Assembly: GCA_963521065.1 (NCBI GenBank)
Contig: CAUQTI010000004.1
Span: forward strand, 148,790 to 212,789
Reading direction: 5' to 3'
Origin: IOR16 sp963521065
GTDB lineage: Bacteria > Bacillota > Clostridia > Peptostreptococcales > Anaerovoracaceae
DNA: 64,000 nt
Part shown: one piece after another, positions 26,058 through 34,319 of the stretch
Layout of the letters: each line of letters begins with the position of its first letter
Position numbering within the stretch: position 1 is the first letter of the stretch
The notes under the pieces: generated by a model
The model's input: the letters and a program-made list of their open reading frames with translations, nothing else
Told to the model about the DNA's origin: nothing
Databases searched by the model: none
Translations under genes and position numbers: made by a program

Positions 26058-29000
26058 TTATACCCGCTCTACGTCAATTCCTGTTTTATGACTGTTCAAA
26101 TCGTACTCATCTAGTTCTTTATCCGCCAAAATTAGTGCTTCTGCTAATGTTTCTTTTTTAATATAATCTTCAAATTTTTCAATGGCAAGTGCTACTTCCT
26201 CATCCGCACGATAGAAAATATGAATGTGATCCATCATATCGAAATTTTTCTGCTTCCGCATCTGCTGAACCTTCGAAATCAACTCTCTTGCCAAGCCTTC
26301 ATACATCAATTCCTGCGTAATGGTTGTTTCTAAAATAACAAACACATTGTTCTCCATCGCTGCTGTAAAACCGTCCTTTGCAGCAATTTTAACATCAATG
26401 TACTCTTTGGTAATCGCGAAGACTTCATTGTCAATCTCTAAATCAACCGCTTCACTTTCTTCCAGCTTCGACACGAGCTCCGCAGCATTCTGCTTCATTA
26501 ATACACCGGCAAAGCTCTTAATTTTTCCACCAAGCACAGGGCCCGCCACTTTGAAATTCGGCTTTAAGGTGTAATTGATAAATTCGTCCAGCTTATTTTC
26601 AAACACGACCTTCTTTACATTTAATTCTTCCTTAATCAGGTCTGTCATATCGGAAATCAAGGCTTCGTATTTACCGTCAATTAAAATTTCTTTTAATGGC
26701 TGGCGCACCTTAATTCTTTCTTTCTCTCTAATTCCTCGTCCAAGAGCAACAATTTCACGGACTAAATCCATTCTTTCCTCTACCGTTTCATCAATCAATT
26801 CTTCCTCTGCTTTCGGGTAGAAGGATAAGTGTACGGATTCTGCGCCTGTCAGATTTGTATAAATTTCATCTGTAATAAAAGGAGCAAACGGCGCAGCCAG
26901 CTGTACCACTCCGACCAGTATCTCATACGTTGTCAGGTAAACAGATTTTTTATCGTCATTTAATTCTTCGCCGTAGAATCTTCTTCTCGCTCTGCGGATA
27001 TACCAGTTGGATAAATCCTCTGTTACAAATTCCTGAATCTTTCGCACCGCTTTCATATGATCATAGCGATCTAATTCAAAGATTGCCTCTTTTACTAATT
27101 TGTTGTACTTTGATAAAATCCATCGGTCTAATTCCGGACGCTTTGCATAATCCACCGATAAATCAGTCACGTTGATTTTATCGTTATTTGAATACAGCAC
27201 AAAGAAATTATAAACATTTCTTAAGGTACCGAAGAATTTACTTTGAATCTCAATCAAGCCTTCTTCATCAAACTTTGTCGGTGACCATGCCGGTGATACA
27301 TAAAGCAGATACCATCTTGTCGCATCCGCACCGTATTTATCAAACAATTGGAACGGGTCTACTGTATTGCCCTTACTCTTAGACATTTTCTTTCCATTTT
27401 TGTCTAAAATCAAATCGTTTACGAGTACATTTTTATACGGTGCACGTCCCTTGATAAAAGTAGAGATTGCAAGCAACGAATAGAACCACCCTCTTGTCTG
27501 GTCAATGCCTTCGCAAATAAAGTCAGCCGGAAACAGCTCATCATCAAATTGCTCTTTATTTTCAAACGGATAGTGTCTCTGTGCAAACGGCATTGCACCG
27601 CTGTCAAACCAGCAATCCATTACCTCAGGAATCCGGCTCATCTGCTTACCGCACTCTGGGCATTCGATATGCACATCGTCAACATACGGACGGTGCAGCT
27701 CAATCGTATCATCGATATCCTCAATTGCTTTTTCCGCCAGCTCCGCTCTGGATCCGATGGATTCCAAATGACCGCATTCACAACGCCAAATATTGATTGG
27801 AGTCCCCCAATAACGGTTTCTTGAAATCGCCCAGTCCTTTACCTCTGCAATCCAATTTCCAAACCGACCTTCGCCGACAAATTCAGGGAACCAGTTTACC
27901 GTATCATTGTTGGCAACGAGCTGGTCCTTCAGCTTTGTCATTTCGATATACCAGCTTGGCTTTGCATAGTAAATCAAAGGTGTACCGCAACGCCAGCAAT
28001 GAGGGTAATTATGCTCTAATTTTTCTTTTGTATAGATTTTATTTTCTGCTGCCAACCATTTGATAATCTTGACATCCAATTCAGGGTCCATCACAAAGGT
28101 CCCCTTCCATGGTGTATCTGTGTACTTTCCTTCTTCATCCACCGGATTTACAACCGGCAGATCGTACCGTCTTCCGGTCTGGTAATCGTCTTCACCAAAC
28201 GCAGGCGCAGTATGAACAATTCCGGTACCATCTTCAATGGTCACATAATCCGCACACGTTATAAAGAATGCCTTTTTCTCCGGCGTAATAAACGGCATCA
28301 GCTGCTCATATTCCAGATACTCCAACTCTTTTCCCTTCATTTCAGAAAGGATTTTATACTGCGGCTCGCCCTCTTTGCTCTTCCCTAAAACCTTATCCGC
28401 TAAAGCCTTTGCAACGTAATAAATTTCTCCGTCTTTTTCTGCTTTCACATAGTCTACCGTCGGCCCTACCGTCAAGGAAACGTTGGAAGCTAAAGTCCAT
28501 GGTGTTGTCGTCCAGGCAAGAAAATACTCGTTATTCGCATCTTTTCTCTTGAACTTTGCGGTAATCGTATTTACCTTTACCTCTTTGTAGCCCTGTGCAA
28601 CCTCATGGGATGCCAATCCCGTTCCACATCTTGGACAGTAGGGAAGAATCTTATGGCCCTCATAGATCAGCCCTGCCTTAAAAAATTCCTTTAAAATCCA
28701 CCATCCTGATTCAATATAATCGTTATCAAGCGTAATGTAAGGGTTGTCCATATCAATGAGATACCCCATGCGCTTTGTCATCTCACGCCATTGCTTCTCA
28801 TAGGTAAAGACGGATTCTTTGCACTTTTGATTGAACTCTTTGATTCCGTATTTCTCAATGTCCTGCTTCCCGCTCATTTGAAGCTGCTTTTCCACTTCAA
28901 TTTCAACAGGAAGTCCGTGTGTATCCCATCCCGCTTTCCGGTTTACTGCATACCCCTGCATGGTCTTATGACGGCACACAGAATCCTTTAGTGTCCTTGC

Positions 29001-29177
29001 AATCACATGGTGAATGCCAGGTTTTCCATTTGCAGTAGGCGGCCCCTCATAAAAAATAAAAGAGGGCATTCCTTCTCTTGTCGTAACACACTTGTCCAAT
29101 AGCTTTTCTTTATCCCATTGATTCGCCTGCTCCATTTGCAGCTCAGCAATCGGTTTTTCTGATAGATTCTTAAACAT
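26058..29177 (-). CDS. ileS: Isoleucyl-tRNA synthetase
   Basis: Class I synthetase of 1039 residues, cytoplasmic. The HIGH-equivalent is PGIHHV (about residue 53), the KMSKS loop is KMSKSKGN; the editing domain lies between with TTTPWTLASN and the zinc-type pairs CPRCGTG and CWRCGTP. The length, the anticodon-binding region NWYIRRARRRFYG and the long C-terminus indicate the eukaryote-like IleRS2 type, which is known for natural mupirocin insensitivity; the type call is family knowledge, not tested. It is monocistronic behind a T-box and a strong promoter. Confidence 0.96.
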   Translation of the reverse strand: MFKNLSEKPIAELQMEQANQWDKEKLLDKCVTTREGMPSFIFYEGPPTANGKPGIHHVIARTLKDSVCRHKTMQGYAVNRKAGWDTHGLPVEIEVEKQLQMSGKQDIEKYGIKEFNQKCKESVFTYEKQWREMTKRMGYLIDMDNPYITLDNDYIESGWWILKEFFKAGLIYEGHKILPYCPRCGTGLASHEVAQGYKEVKVNTITAKFKRKDANNEYFLAWTTTPWTLASNVSLTVGPTVDYVKAEKDGEIYYVAKALADKVLGKSKEGEPQYKILSEMKGKELEYLEYEQLMPFITPEKKAFFITCADYVTIEDGTGIVHTAPAFGEDDYQTGRRYDLPVVNPVDEEGKYTDTPWKGTFVMDPELDVKIIKWLAAENKIYTKEKLEHNYPHCWRCGTPLIYYAKPSWYIEMTKLKDQLVANNDTVNWFPEFVGEGRFGNWIAEVKDWAISRNRYWGTPINIWRCECGHLESIGSRAELAEKAIEDIDDTIELHRPYVDDVHIECPECGKQMSRIPEVMDCWFDSGAMPFAQRHYPFENKEQFDDELFPADFICEGIDQTRGWFYSLLAISTFIKGRAPYKNVLVNDLILDKNGKKMSKSKGNTVDPFQLFDKYGADATRWYLLYVSPAWSPTKFDEEGLIEIQSKFFGTLRNVYNFFVLYSNNDKINVTDLSVDYAKRPELDRWILSKYNKLVKEAIFELDRYDHMKAVRKIQEFVTEDLSNWYIRRARRRFYGEELNDDKKSVYLTTYEILVGVVQLAAPFAPFITDEIYTNLTGAESVHLSFYPKAEEELIDETVEERMDLVREIVALGRGIREKERIKVRQPLKEILIDGKYEALISDMTDLIKEELNVKKVVFENKLDEFINYTLKPNFKVAGPVLGGKIKSFAGVLMKQNAAELVSKLEESEAVDLEIDNEVFAITKEYIDVKIAAKDGFTAAMENNVFVILETTITQELMYEGLARELISKVQQMRKQKNFDMMDHIHIFYRADEEVALAIEKFEDYIKKETLAEALILADKELDEYDLNSHKTGIDVERV

Positions 29178-29252
29178 ATTGTTTCCCTTTCTTAAAAATA
29201 CTGCACTGCCTGTAAAGGCATACTGGCAGTCTCTTTTTATTCATAAATTCAC

Positions 29253-29291
29253 AAAAAAATCCCTAAATTTTCTGTGTAGAAAACTCAGGGA
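29253..29291 (-). terminator. T-box-controlled terminator
   Basis: Minus-strand TCCCTGAGTTTTCT pairs with AGAAAATTTAGGGA and is followed by TTTTTTT. It lies directly after the T-box sequence and overlaps the antiterminator side, as expected for tRNA-dependent attenuation. Confidence 0.88.
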
Positions 29292-29540
29292 CGATGATTT
29301 AACCGCGGTACCACCCTAATAGCAAGGCTTCAACACCTGCCACTTCGTTCTGTTTAACGCACAGTAACGGATTTTCTTACTGCTTTTCAAAGCGTTTTAT
29401 CCGCTTTGTGAGGTTCAGAAAATCAGCTCAAGAGTGATTTTCCGTCTGTTGTTTTCCGGCATTTTCTCACCATCAATGCCTCTCTGTAAGGAACTTGCAC
29501 ACAGCGTACTCTCTCCGTCATTGCTTTTTACCTATAACTC
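29253..29540 (-). promoter_or_regulatory. T-box leader (tRNA-Ile responsive) of ileS
   Basis: About 290 nt on the minus strand. The conserved T-box AGGGTGGTACCGCGG is at 29301-29316, immediately before the terminator. Stem I features are visible upstream (GAGAGAGTACG AGTA-type loop, TTGATGGTGAGA distal element). A candidate specifier ATC, an isoleucine codon, lies at 29436-29438 in GGAAAATCACTC. The specifier matches the downstream gene, which supports both calls. Confidence 0.93.
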
Positions 29541-29544
29541 TTTA

Positions 29545-29573
29545 ATTGTAACGAAAGGGGATTGAATTGTCAA
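29545..29573 (-). promoter_or_regulatory. ileS promoter
   Basis: Perfect TTGACA (29568-29573), 17-bp spacer, TACAAT (29545-29550); start predicted near 29538 at the beginning of the T-box leader. Confidence 0.85.
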
Positions 29574-29596
29574 CCATTTGTATGCAATCTCTCTTC

Positions 29597-30061
29597 TTAC
29601 TTAAGCTGATTCAAAATACGGTAAATTAAATCAGTCGGATATCCTAAATACGAGAGTCTCCTTCCTACTTTGGCAAGCAATTTTGAATCCACCTCTGAAT
29701 TTGCCGTTAATTTTTCGACCTGCTTCATCGCATTTGAGAATATTGTGTTCTGATCCAGATTTTCTTCCATGCACCGTTGGAGATCCTCTTCTTGTACTCC
29801 CTTTTGCAGCAGCTCATTACGAAGCCGCAAGGGACCTTTCCCTTTGCCGAGTGCATAGCGGAAATATGCTTCGCAATAACGAGCATCATCGACGAAATGA
29901 GACTCTTTTAAAAACTCTATACACTCCTTTACTTCCTGCAAATCGTATTCTTTTTGCTTTAGATGCGTTTCTACCTCAAAGATAGTATGATCTTTATAAC
30001 GCAGATAATTCATTGCATCCTCTATTGCATTTTTTTCGTGACTTCTTTTTTCTTTCTGCAT
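29597..30061 (-). CDS. recX: Regulatory protein RecX
   Basis: 154-residue all-helical modulator of RecA filaments. Three RecX tandem helical repeats are visible: AMNYLRYKDHTIFEVETHLKQK, CIEFLKESHFVDDARYCEAYFRYAL and the C-terminal VGRRLSYLGYPTDLIYRIL. The KGKGPLRLRNELLQKGV block is diagnostic. The ATG at 30061 has only a weak, distant GGGG; an internal ATG (MNYLRYK) with AGAGGA is a possible alternative start. It follows the phosphopantetheinyl transferase gene by 21 bp and is probably co-transcribed. Confidence 0.88.
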   Translation of the reverse strand: MQKEKRSHEKNAIEDAMNYLRYKDHTIFEVETHLKQKEYDLQEVKECIEFLKESHFVDDARYCEAYFRYALGKGKGPLRLRNELLQKGVQEEDLQRCMEENLDQNTIFSNAMKQVEKLTANSEVDSKLLAKVGRRLSYLGYPTDLIYRILNQLK

Positions 30062-30082
30062 TTTTATTCCATCCCCTTTTAC

Positions 30083-30658
30083 CTAAACGCTTTCTATCTC
30101 TTTTATCTTTATTTCTTTTTCTTTCGTGCACAAGGCACAGTAAACCGGAAGTGGCAAAGCAAGCGAACTTAAAAACAATCCGTCAACCGTCTTCTTAAAG
30201 CTCCCGTTTTCATCGATTGTAGAAAAACTTCTCAAATTTTCCGAAAGACCGGTCCCTTTGCACTTGATAAATGCTTCCTTTCTTACCCATATTGAATAAA
30301 AAACTTCTTTTCCAAGCTCTTTTACACAGGCAAATTCCTCCTTTGAGAAAAAACGCTGTGAGATTGAAAGGATTCTTTCTTCGGGGATGCCCCTCGTTTT
30401 CTCTTCAATATCAATTCCAAGTTCTTCGCCGCCAATTAGGCATACCCAATAAGATTTTGTATGGGAAACTGAAAAAAAAATCTTCTCAGGCAGAAGCGGT
30501 TCCTGCAAATACGGCTTACCCTGAAGCGTTTTCGCGATTTGCAGCTCCCCCTCAAAAAGCTGGGAACCTCCACACTTTTTTATATATCTTTTCAAAACCT
30601 GCTTGAGCAGACTCCGGCTATCTTCTTTAGACGTGTTTTCTTTATAGTATAAATACAC
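30083..30658 (-). CDS. 4'-phosphopantetheinyl transferase, Sfp type
   Basis: Transfers phosphopantetheine from CoA to carrier proteins. The 191 residues show the family signatures: SVSHTKSYWVC, GIDIEEKTRG (Mg-binding Asp and Glu), FFSKEEF and WVRKEAFIKCKGTGL (W-x-x-KEA-x-x-K). The shape is Sfp-like rather than the short AcpS. The start is GTG at 30658 behind AGAGGA. No polyketide or peptide synthetase is nearby, so its carrier protein partner is unknown. Confidence 0.9.
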   Translation of the reverse strand: MYLYYKENTSKEDSRSLLKQVLKRYIKKCGGSQLFEGELQIAKTLQGKPYLQEPLLPEKIFFSVSHTKSYWVCLIGGEELGIDIEEKTRGIPEERILSISQRFFSKEEFACVKELGKEVFYSIWVRKEAFIKCKGTGLSENLRSFSTIDENGSFKKTVDGLFLSSLALPLPVYCALCTKEKEIKIKEIESV

Positions 30659-30687
30659 CGCACTTCCTCTTTTTCACTGTGTTTTCG

Positions 30688-30720
30688 CTAAAACAGGCGC
30701 AAGCTAAGCAGCCTGCGCCC
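30688..30720 (-). terminator. Terminator after the [FeFe] hydrogenase
   Basis: GGCGCA / TGCGCC stem nine bases after the hydrogenase stop, followed on the minus strand by TTTT. Moderate T-run. Confidence 0.55.
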
Positions 30721-30728
30721 GATAAGAA

Positions 30729-32228
30729 CTATTCTTCTTTTTTCGCATATTTGCTTTCTGTCGCCAGCTTTTCCGGACTTGCATTTTGAAAGTCTTTTAC
30801 CGCAGCAGATGCTTTTGCAAAAGACATCAACGTCCCGGCTCCGCCAACGCAACCGCCTGGACAGGCCATGCCTTCCAAAAGATAGCCATCTCTTTTACCT
30901 GCTTTTGCAACTCGGAGCATCTTCGCACATTCCCTTAAGCCCTCTGCACGGTCAAGCTTAATGTCGCTGTCCGGATATAGGCTGTCTACACAATTGGCAA
31001 TGGCTTCTGCAACACCGCCCGCAACGCTGTAACCACGTCCGGCATACGTTGCATCATCAAAGACTTCATCGGTTTCCAAATCTCCGAATTCGACCCCTTT
31101 CGCAACAAACATTCCCATTAATTCTTCAAAGGTGATTACGAAATCCACATCGCTTCGAACCGATTTTCTCGATGCTTCCAGTTTTTTTGCGGCACAAGGC
31201 CCTATGAAAACAACTTTTGAATCCGGGTGCTCTTCCTTAATGATACGTGCCGTCGCTACCATCGGTGTCAATGAGCTTGAAACGTAAGGCGCAATTTCCG
31301 GGAAATCTCTTTTTGCCATCACTGACCAGGCAGGACAGCAGGAGGTCGCTAAAAACGGCTCTTCGCCACCCGCCACTTTATGAATATAATGATGTGCCTC
31401 TTCGATGGCACCCAAATCCGCACCGATTGCAACTTCAACTACCTTAGAAAAGCCTAAGAGCTTGAGTGCCGCCTTTACTCTCTCCGGGGTTGCGAGCGGA
31501 CCAAATTGCCCTACAAAAGCCGGAGCAATCGCCGCAATTACATTTCCACCATTTTTAATTGCATGAATCAACTGAAACAGCTGTGATTTATCTGCAATCG
31601 CACCAAACGGACAGTTTACCAAACACATTCCACAAGAAACACATTTGTCATAGTTAATCTTTGCTCTGCCAAGGTGGTCGCTTTCGATTGCGTCCACTCC
31701 GCATGCCGCCGCACAAGGGCGATCAAATTTTATAATCGCATGATAAGGACATACATCAATGCATCGACCGCACTTAATGCACTTCTTATCATCAATGACT
31801 GATTTCCCATCCTGGATGCTGATGGCTTTTACTGGACAGACTGACGTACATGGGTGTGCCAAGCAACCTCTGCAATTATCTGTTACTTGAACACTTTTTC
31901 CCTTACACGCATTACAGGCAAACGGAATCACGTTAATGAGAGGAGGCTCATACACCTTCTCCGAAATCGCGCTTTCCTCAACGCCTTTTGAAATATGAGT
32001 AGGCTGATCTGCCGGATACAACGGAAGGCCAATTGCCAAACGAACCCGCTCTCCAACAATCGCTCTTTCTAAAAAAATACTATCTCGGTACGTCGGAACC
32101 TCTCCCGGGATAATCCGAAACGGAATTTCTTCAACACGGGAATATTCCCCGCCTTCATAAGCCAGTTTTGCCACTTCTGCAAAAACCTGCCGCCTAATGT
32201 TTGTTACCGGTGTATAAATACCTCTCAA
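30729..32228 (-). CDS. Group B-type monomeric [FeFe] hydrogenase
   Basis: 499-residue cytoplasmic iron hydrogenase. The ferredoxin-like half (about 105-215) has three 4Fe-4S Cys clusters (CRGCLAHPCTSVCP, CIKCGRCIDVCP, CVSCGMCLVNCP) plus extra Cys (FACNAC, PCAAAC). The H-cluster domain keeps all four cluster Cys in the L1-L3 motifs: TSCCPAW, GPCAAKKLE and MACPGGCVGG. In group A enzymes L1 is TSCCPGW with a following Cys context and L2 is MPCxxKxxE; TSCCPAW and GPCAAKK mark group B (CpIII-like). The start is TTG at 32228, two bases after the preceding small gene, implying translational coupling. Direction (H2 production or sensing) is unknown. Confidence 0.88.
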   Translation of the reverse strand: MRGIYTPVTNIRRQVFAEVAKLAYEGGEYSRVEEIPFRIIPGEVPTYRDSIFLERAIVGERVRLAIGLPLYPADQPTHISKGVEESAISEKVYEPPLINVIPFACNACKGKSVQVTDNCRGCLAHPCTSVCPVKAISIQDGKSVIDDKKCIKCGRCIDVCPYHAIIKFDRPCAAACGVDAIESDHLGRAKINYDKCVSCGMCLVNCPFGAIADKSQLFQLIHAIKNGGNVIAAIAPAFVGQFGPLATPERVKAALKLLGFSKVVEVAIGADLGAIEEAHHYIHKVAGGEEPFLATSCCPAWSVMAKRDFPEIAPYVSSSLTPMVATARIIKEEHPDSKVVFIGPCAAKKLEASRKSVRSDVDFVITFEELMGMFVAKGVEFGDLETDEVFDDATYAGRGYSVAGGVAEAIANCVDSLYPDSDIKLDRAEGLRECAKMLRVAKAGKRDGYLLEGMACPGGCVGGAGTLMSFAKASAAVKDFQNASPEKLATESKYAKKEE

Positions 32229-32230
32229 GA

Positions 32231-32506
32231 TTATTTCACGTCCTTCTTTATCATACTAATGACTTGTTCCATCACAGTCTCGCTATCGGCATTTTCCATT
32301 ACTTTCCCATTGATTGCAGCAACTAGGGAATGATGTCCGTCTGTTTTCTTTCCCAAACATTTAATCATCTCTACATGAATGTTGCCTTCAAATCCAAAAT
32401 ATCTTTTTAGTTTTTTCAGGCTTTCCACAGATTCAACCAAATCCATTGCGCCTCGCATTACACATTCTGTGCAAACACAAACCTCGACCTTTATATCGTT
32501 GACCAT
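32231..32506 (-). CDS. Small thioredoxin-fold ferredoxin-like protein
   Basis: 91 residues resembling the [2Fe-2S] thioredoxin-like (NuoE/HydC) domain: VEVCVCTECVMRGA near the N-terminus and MIKCLGKKTDGHHSLVAAINGKVME later. Classical members use four Cys (C-x4-C and C-x3-C); here the first region has C10, C12 and C15, and the second has only C50, with Lys-Lys where the last Cys would be. Cluster binding is therefore uncertain. The frame opens at a GTG at 32530, but GGAAGGAGA nine bases before the ATG at 32506 decides the start. It is first in a two-gene operon with the hydrogenase and probably its electron partner. Confidence 0.72.
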   Translation of the reverse strand: MVNDIKVEVCVCTECVMRGAMDLVESVESLKKLKRYFGFEGNIHVEMIKCLGKKTDGHHSLVAAINGKVMENADSETVMEQVISMIKKDVK

Positions 32507-32585
32507 AGTATGAAGTCTCCTTCCTAGCACTTTTGTGTTTTTCTGTCTGCAAATTCAGATTCTCCCGAATCTTATAAGCCATTCC

Positions 32586-32614
32586 ATTATACAAGCTATA
32601 AGACTTATCGTCAA
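32586..32614 (-). promoter_or_regulatory. Promoter of the hydrogenase operon
   Basis: TTGACG (32609-32614), 17-bp spacer, TATAAT (32586-32591), about 80 bp before the thioredoxin-like gene. Confidence 0.8.
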
Positions 32615-32747
32615 CCCCACAAACAGCCATAAATATTTCGAAAAAAGCATCGCGCTCTAACACGTTTTTATGTGCTCCGAATCTTTGCGACGCTGAGATT
32701 GAAACAAGCGAAGTGCGGCAAAACGCGATTTCCAACTTTCTCCTTAT

Positions 32748-33821
32748 CTATTTATTTTTGTGTTTTAGGTGCTTCTTAAATTGCTTCATCTCCTTCTTTC
32801 CGCCGAACATCCTATTTAGTTTCTCATTTTCAAGCTGGCGTGCATCTAACTCTGAATACGATACTTCCCGCTGCAATTTTTGATAGCTATCAAAGCGTCT
32901 TTGTGACAGGACGCCATTTTCAATTGCTTCTCTGATGGCACAACCCGGTTCCGCTTGGTGAGAACAGTCGCTAAATCTGCATCGGTCAGCAATTTCTTCA
33001 ATATCTTCAAAGGTTTTTGACAGATTCCCGGTGTAAATCTGTAACTCCCTCATGCCGGGTGTATCTATGACAATGCTTCCATTTGGCAATTGCAGCAGTT
33101 GGCGGTGAGTTGTCGTATGTCTCCCCTTGCCATCATCTTCTCGAATGGTACCTGCCGCAAGCACATTCTGTCCCATAAGGCGATTAATCAGCGTGGACTT
33201 TCCCACTCCGGAAGAACCGACAAACGCAATTGTCTTTCCTTGACTCATATAGGCATTGATTTCCTCATAACCATTTCCGTCTTCCGAAGAACAGGTAATT
33301 ACATCAACACCCATGCTCACTGAAGCGATTTCATACAGCTTCTGTGATAAATCATCACATAGGTCAGATTTTGTCAAAACGATAACAGGGGTTGCCATAC
33401 TATCCCATGCAATCGCCAAATATCGTTCTATTCTCCGAATATTAAAATCCGCATTGAGAGACATACAAATGAAAATGGTGTCGATATTTGCGGCAATCAC
33501 CTGCTCGGTGCTTTCTGTGCCGGCAGATTGCCTCGTCAAAGCACTCTTACGGCATAAAACATGGTGAATCACTGCATTGCCTATCTTTGCATCCACGCGG
33601 TCAATCATCACCCAATCCCCGACAGCGGGAAAATCCGTCGGGCTGCCTGCATTATAAGCAAATTTCCCGGAAACGCTTGCGTATATTTCTCCTCGCTCGC
33701 TGATTATCTTGTATAATTCACGGTGCTGTTCGACGACTCTTGCAAAAAATAGTCCCTCATAATTCCTCGCTTCCTCTTCAAAGCGTTCGGTTAATCCATA
33801 ATCTTTCAAATTGATATTCAT
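32748..33821 (-). CDS. rsgA: Ribosome small subunit-dependent GTPase A
   Basis: 357-residue circularly permuted GTPase aiding 30S maturation. An N-terminal OB-fold (about 35-100) is followed by the permuted motif order: TKSD (G4) and SSEDGNG region before GSSGVGKSTLINRLMG (G1), then DTPGMREL (G3). The C-terminal zinc knuckle is CRFSDCSHQAEPGC. The ribosome binding site AAAGGA lies ten bases upstream. It is the longer RsgA form; whether the organism has a second copy cannot be seen here. Confidence 0.95.
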   Translation of the reverse strand: MNINLKDYGLTERFEEEARNYEGLFFARVVEQHRELYKIISERGEIYASVSGKFAYNAGSPTDFPAVGDWVMIDRVDAKIGNAVIHHVLCRKSALTRQSAGTESTEQVIAANIDTIFICMSLNADFNIRRIERYLAIAWDSMATPVIVLTKSDLCDDLSQKLYEIASVSMGVDVITCSSEDGNGYEEINAYMSQGKTIAFVGSSGVGKSTLINRLMGQNVLAAGTIREDDGKGRHTTTHRQLLQLPNGSIVIDTPGMRELQIYTGNLSKTFEDIEEIADRCRFSDCSHQAEPGCAIREAIENGVLSQRRFDSYQKLQREVSYSELDARQLENEKLNRMFGGKKEMKQFKKHLKHKNK

Positions 33822-33875
33822 TGCTTTAAAATCCTTTCACAAAGTTATCATATATCCCAAACATCCTTGCGAAAC

Positions 33876-33903
33876 TAAAAAAAGCGCAGTTACCCACTGC
33901 GCT
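33876..33903 (-). terminator. Intrinsic terminator of the structured RNA
   Basis: AGCGCAGT / ACTGCGCT with a 5-nt loop and then TTTTTTT on the minus strand. Confidence 0.85.
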
Positions 33904-34057
33904 GCAAAACAAACGTAAAGGTGTGCTTAGACACTCCCGCCGTCATTTCATAAGGCATTTGGATACACGGAAATAAGCAGGTTAAAATCCCGCTTTTGTG
34001 CTACAAATAATTACCTTATCGAATGACCGACATCAACACACCTCTTTCTTATCGAAT
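33876..34057 (-). ncRNA. ssrS: Structured RNA, candidate 6S RNA
   Basis: A roughly 180-nt transcription unit with its own promoter and terminator and no coding frame. The closing stem is AGGTGTG (34037-34043) with CACACCT (33919-33925). Inside, GTCATT..ATAAGG pairs with CCTTAT..AATGAC, then AAGCGGG with CCTGCTT at the top, giving one long irregular hairpin. The 5' arm GTGTTGATGTCGG and the 3' arm ACGGCGGGAGTGTC resemble 6S RNA halves on either side of the central bubble. Length and single-hairpin shape fit 6S; a covariance search would decide. Confidence 0.5.
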
Positions 34058-34063
34058 AGATAC

Positions 34064-34092
34064 AGATTAACACTGTATCAGTTCATTGTCAA
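34064..34092 (-). promoter_or_regulatory. Promoter of the structured RNA
   Basis: TTGACA (34087-34092), 17-bp spacer, TAATCT (34064-34069) with an upstream TG making an extended -10. Confidence 0.6.
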
Positions 34093-34186
34093 ACTCTGAT
34101 TCTTGTAATTTATGTACGCTGGCTGTAGACTAGAAATCCTCTTTTCACTGTAAAGTACTTTTTTCACAATACTTTTTCATAGAACA

Positions 34187-34213
34187 AAACGGACACCTTC
34201 CGGCATCCGTTTT
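34187..34213 (-). terminator. Terminator-like hairpin downstream of the P-type ATPase
   Basis: AAAACGGA / TCCGTTTT with an inner GCC/GGT pairing; T-runs on both strands. The 34093-34319 interval otherwise shows nothing recognisable. Confidence 0.65.
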
Positions 34214-34319
34214 TACAAGCCTTTCTATTGAGAATTTACTTTACTATATCTAGCAGCTATGCAGTATGTTGCCTCCTTCTTATGTCGGCATCCACGATCA
34301 AGCGCTTTTTCTTTCGTCC

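Noticed and set aside
32433..32735. 100-codon minus-strand frame overlapping the start of the thioredoxin-like gene
   Set aside because: It covers the hydrogenase operon promoter and ribosome binding site in another frame, has no family features and reads like a shadow.
34093..34319. Further RNA or small gene between the structured RNA promoter and the ATPase
   Set aside because: Only the terminator-like hairpin is supported; remaining frames are short and without start signals.
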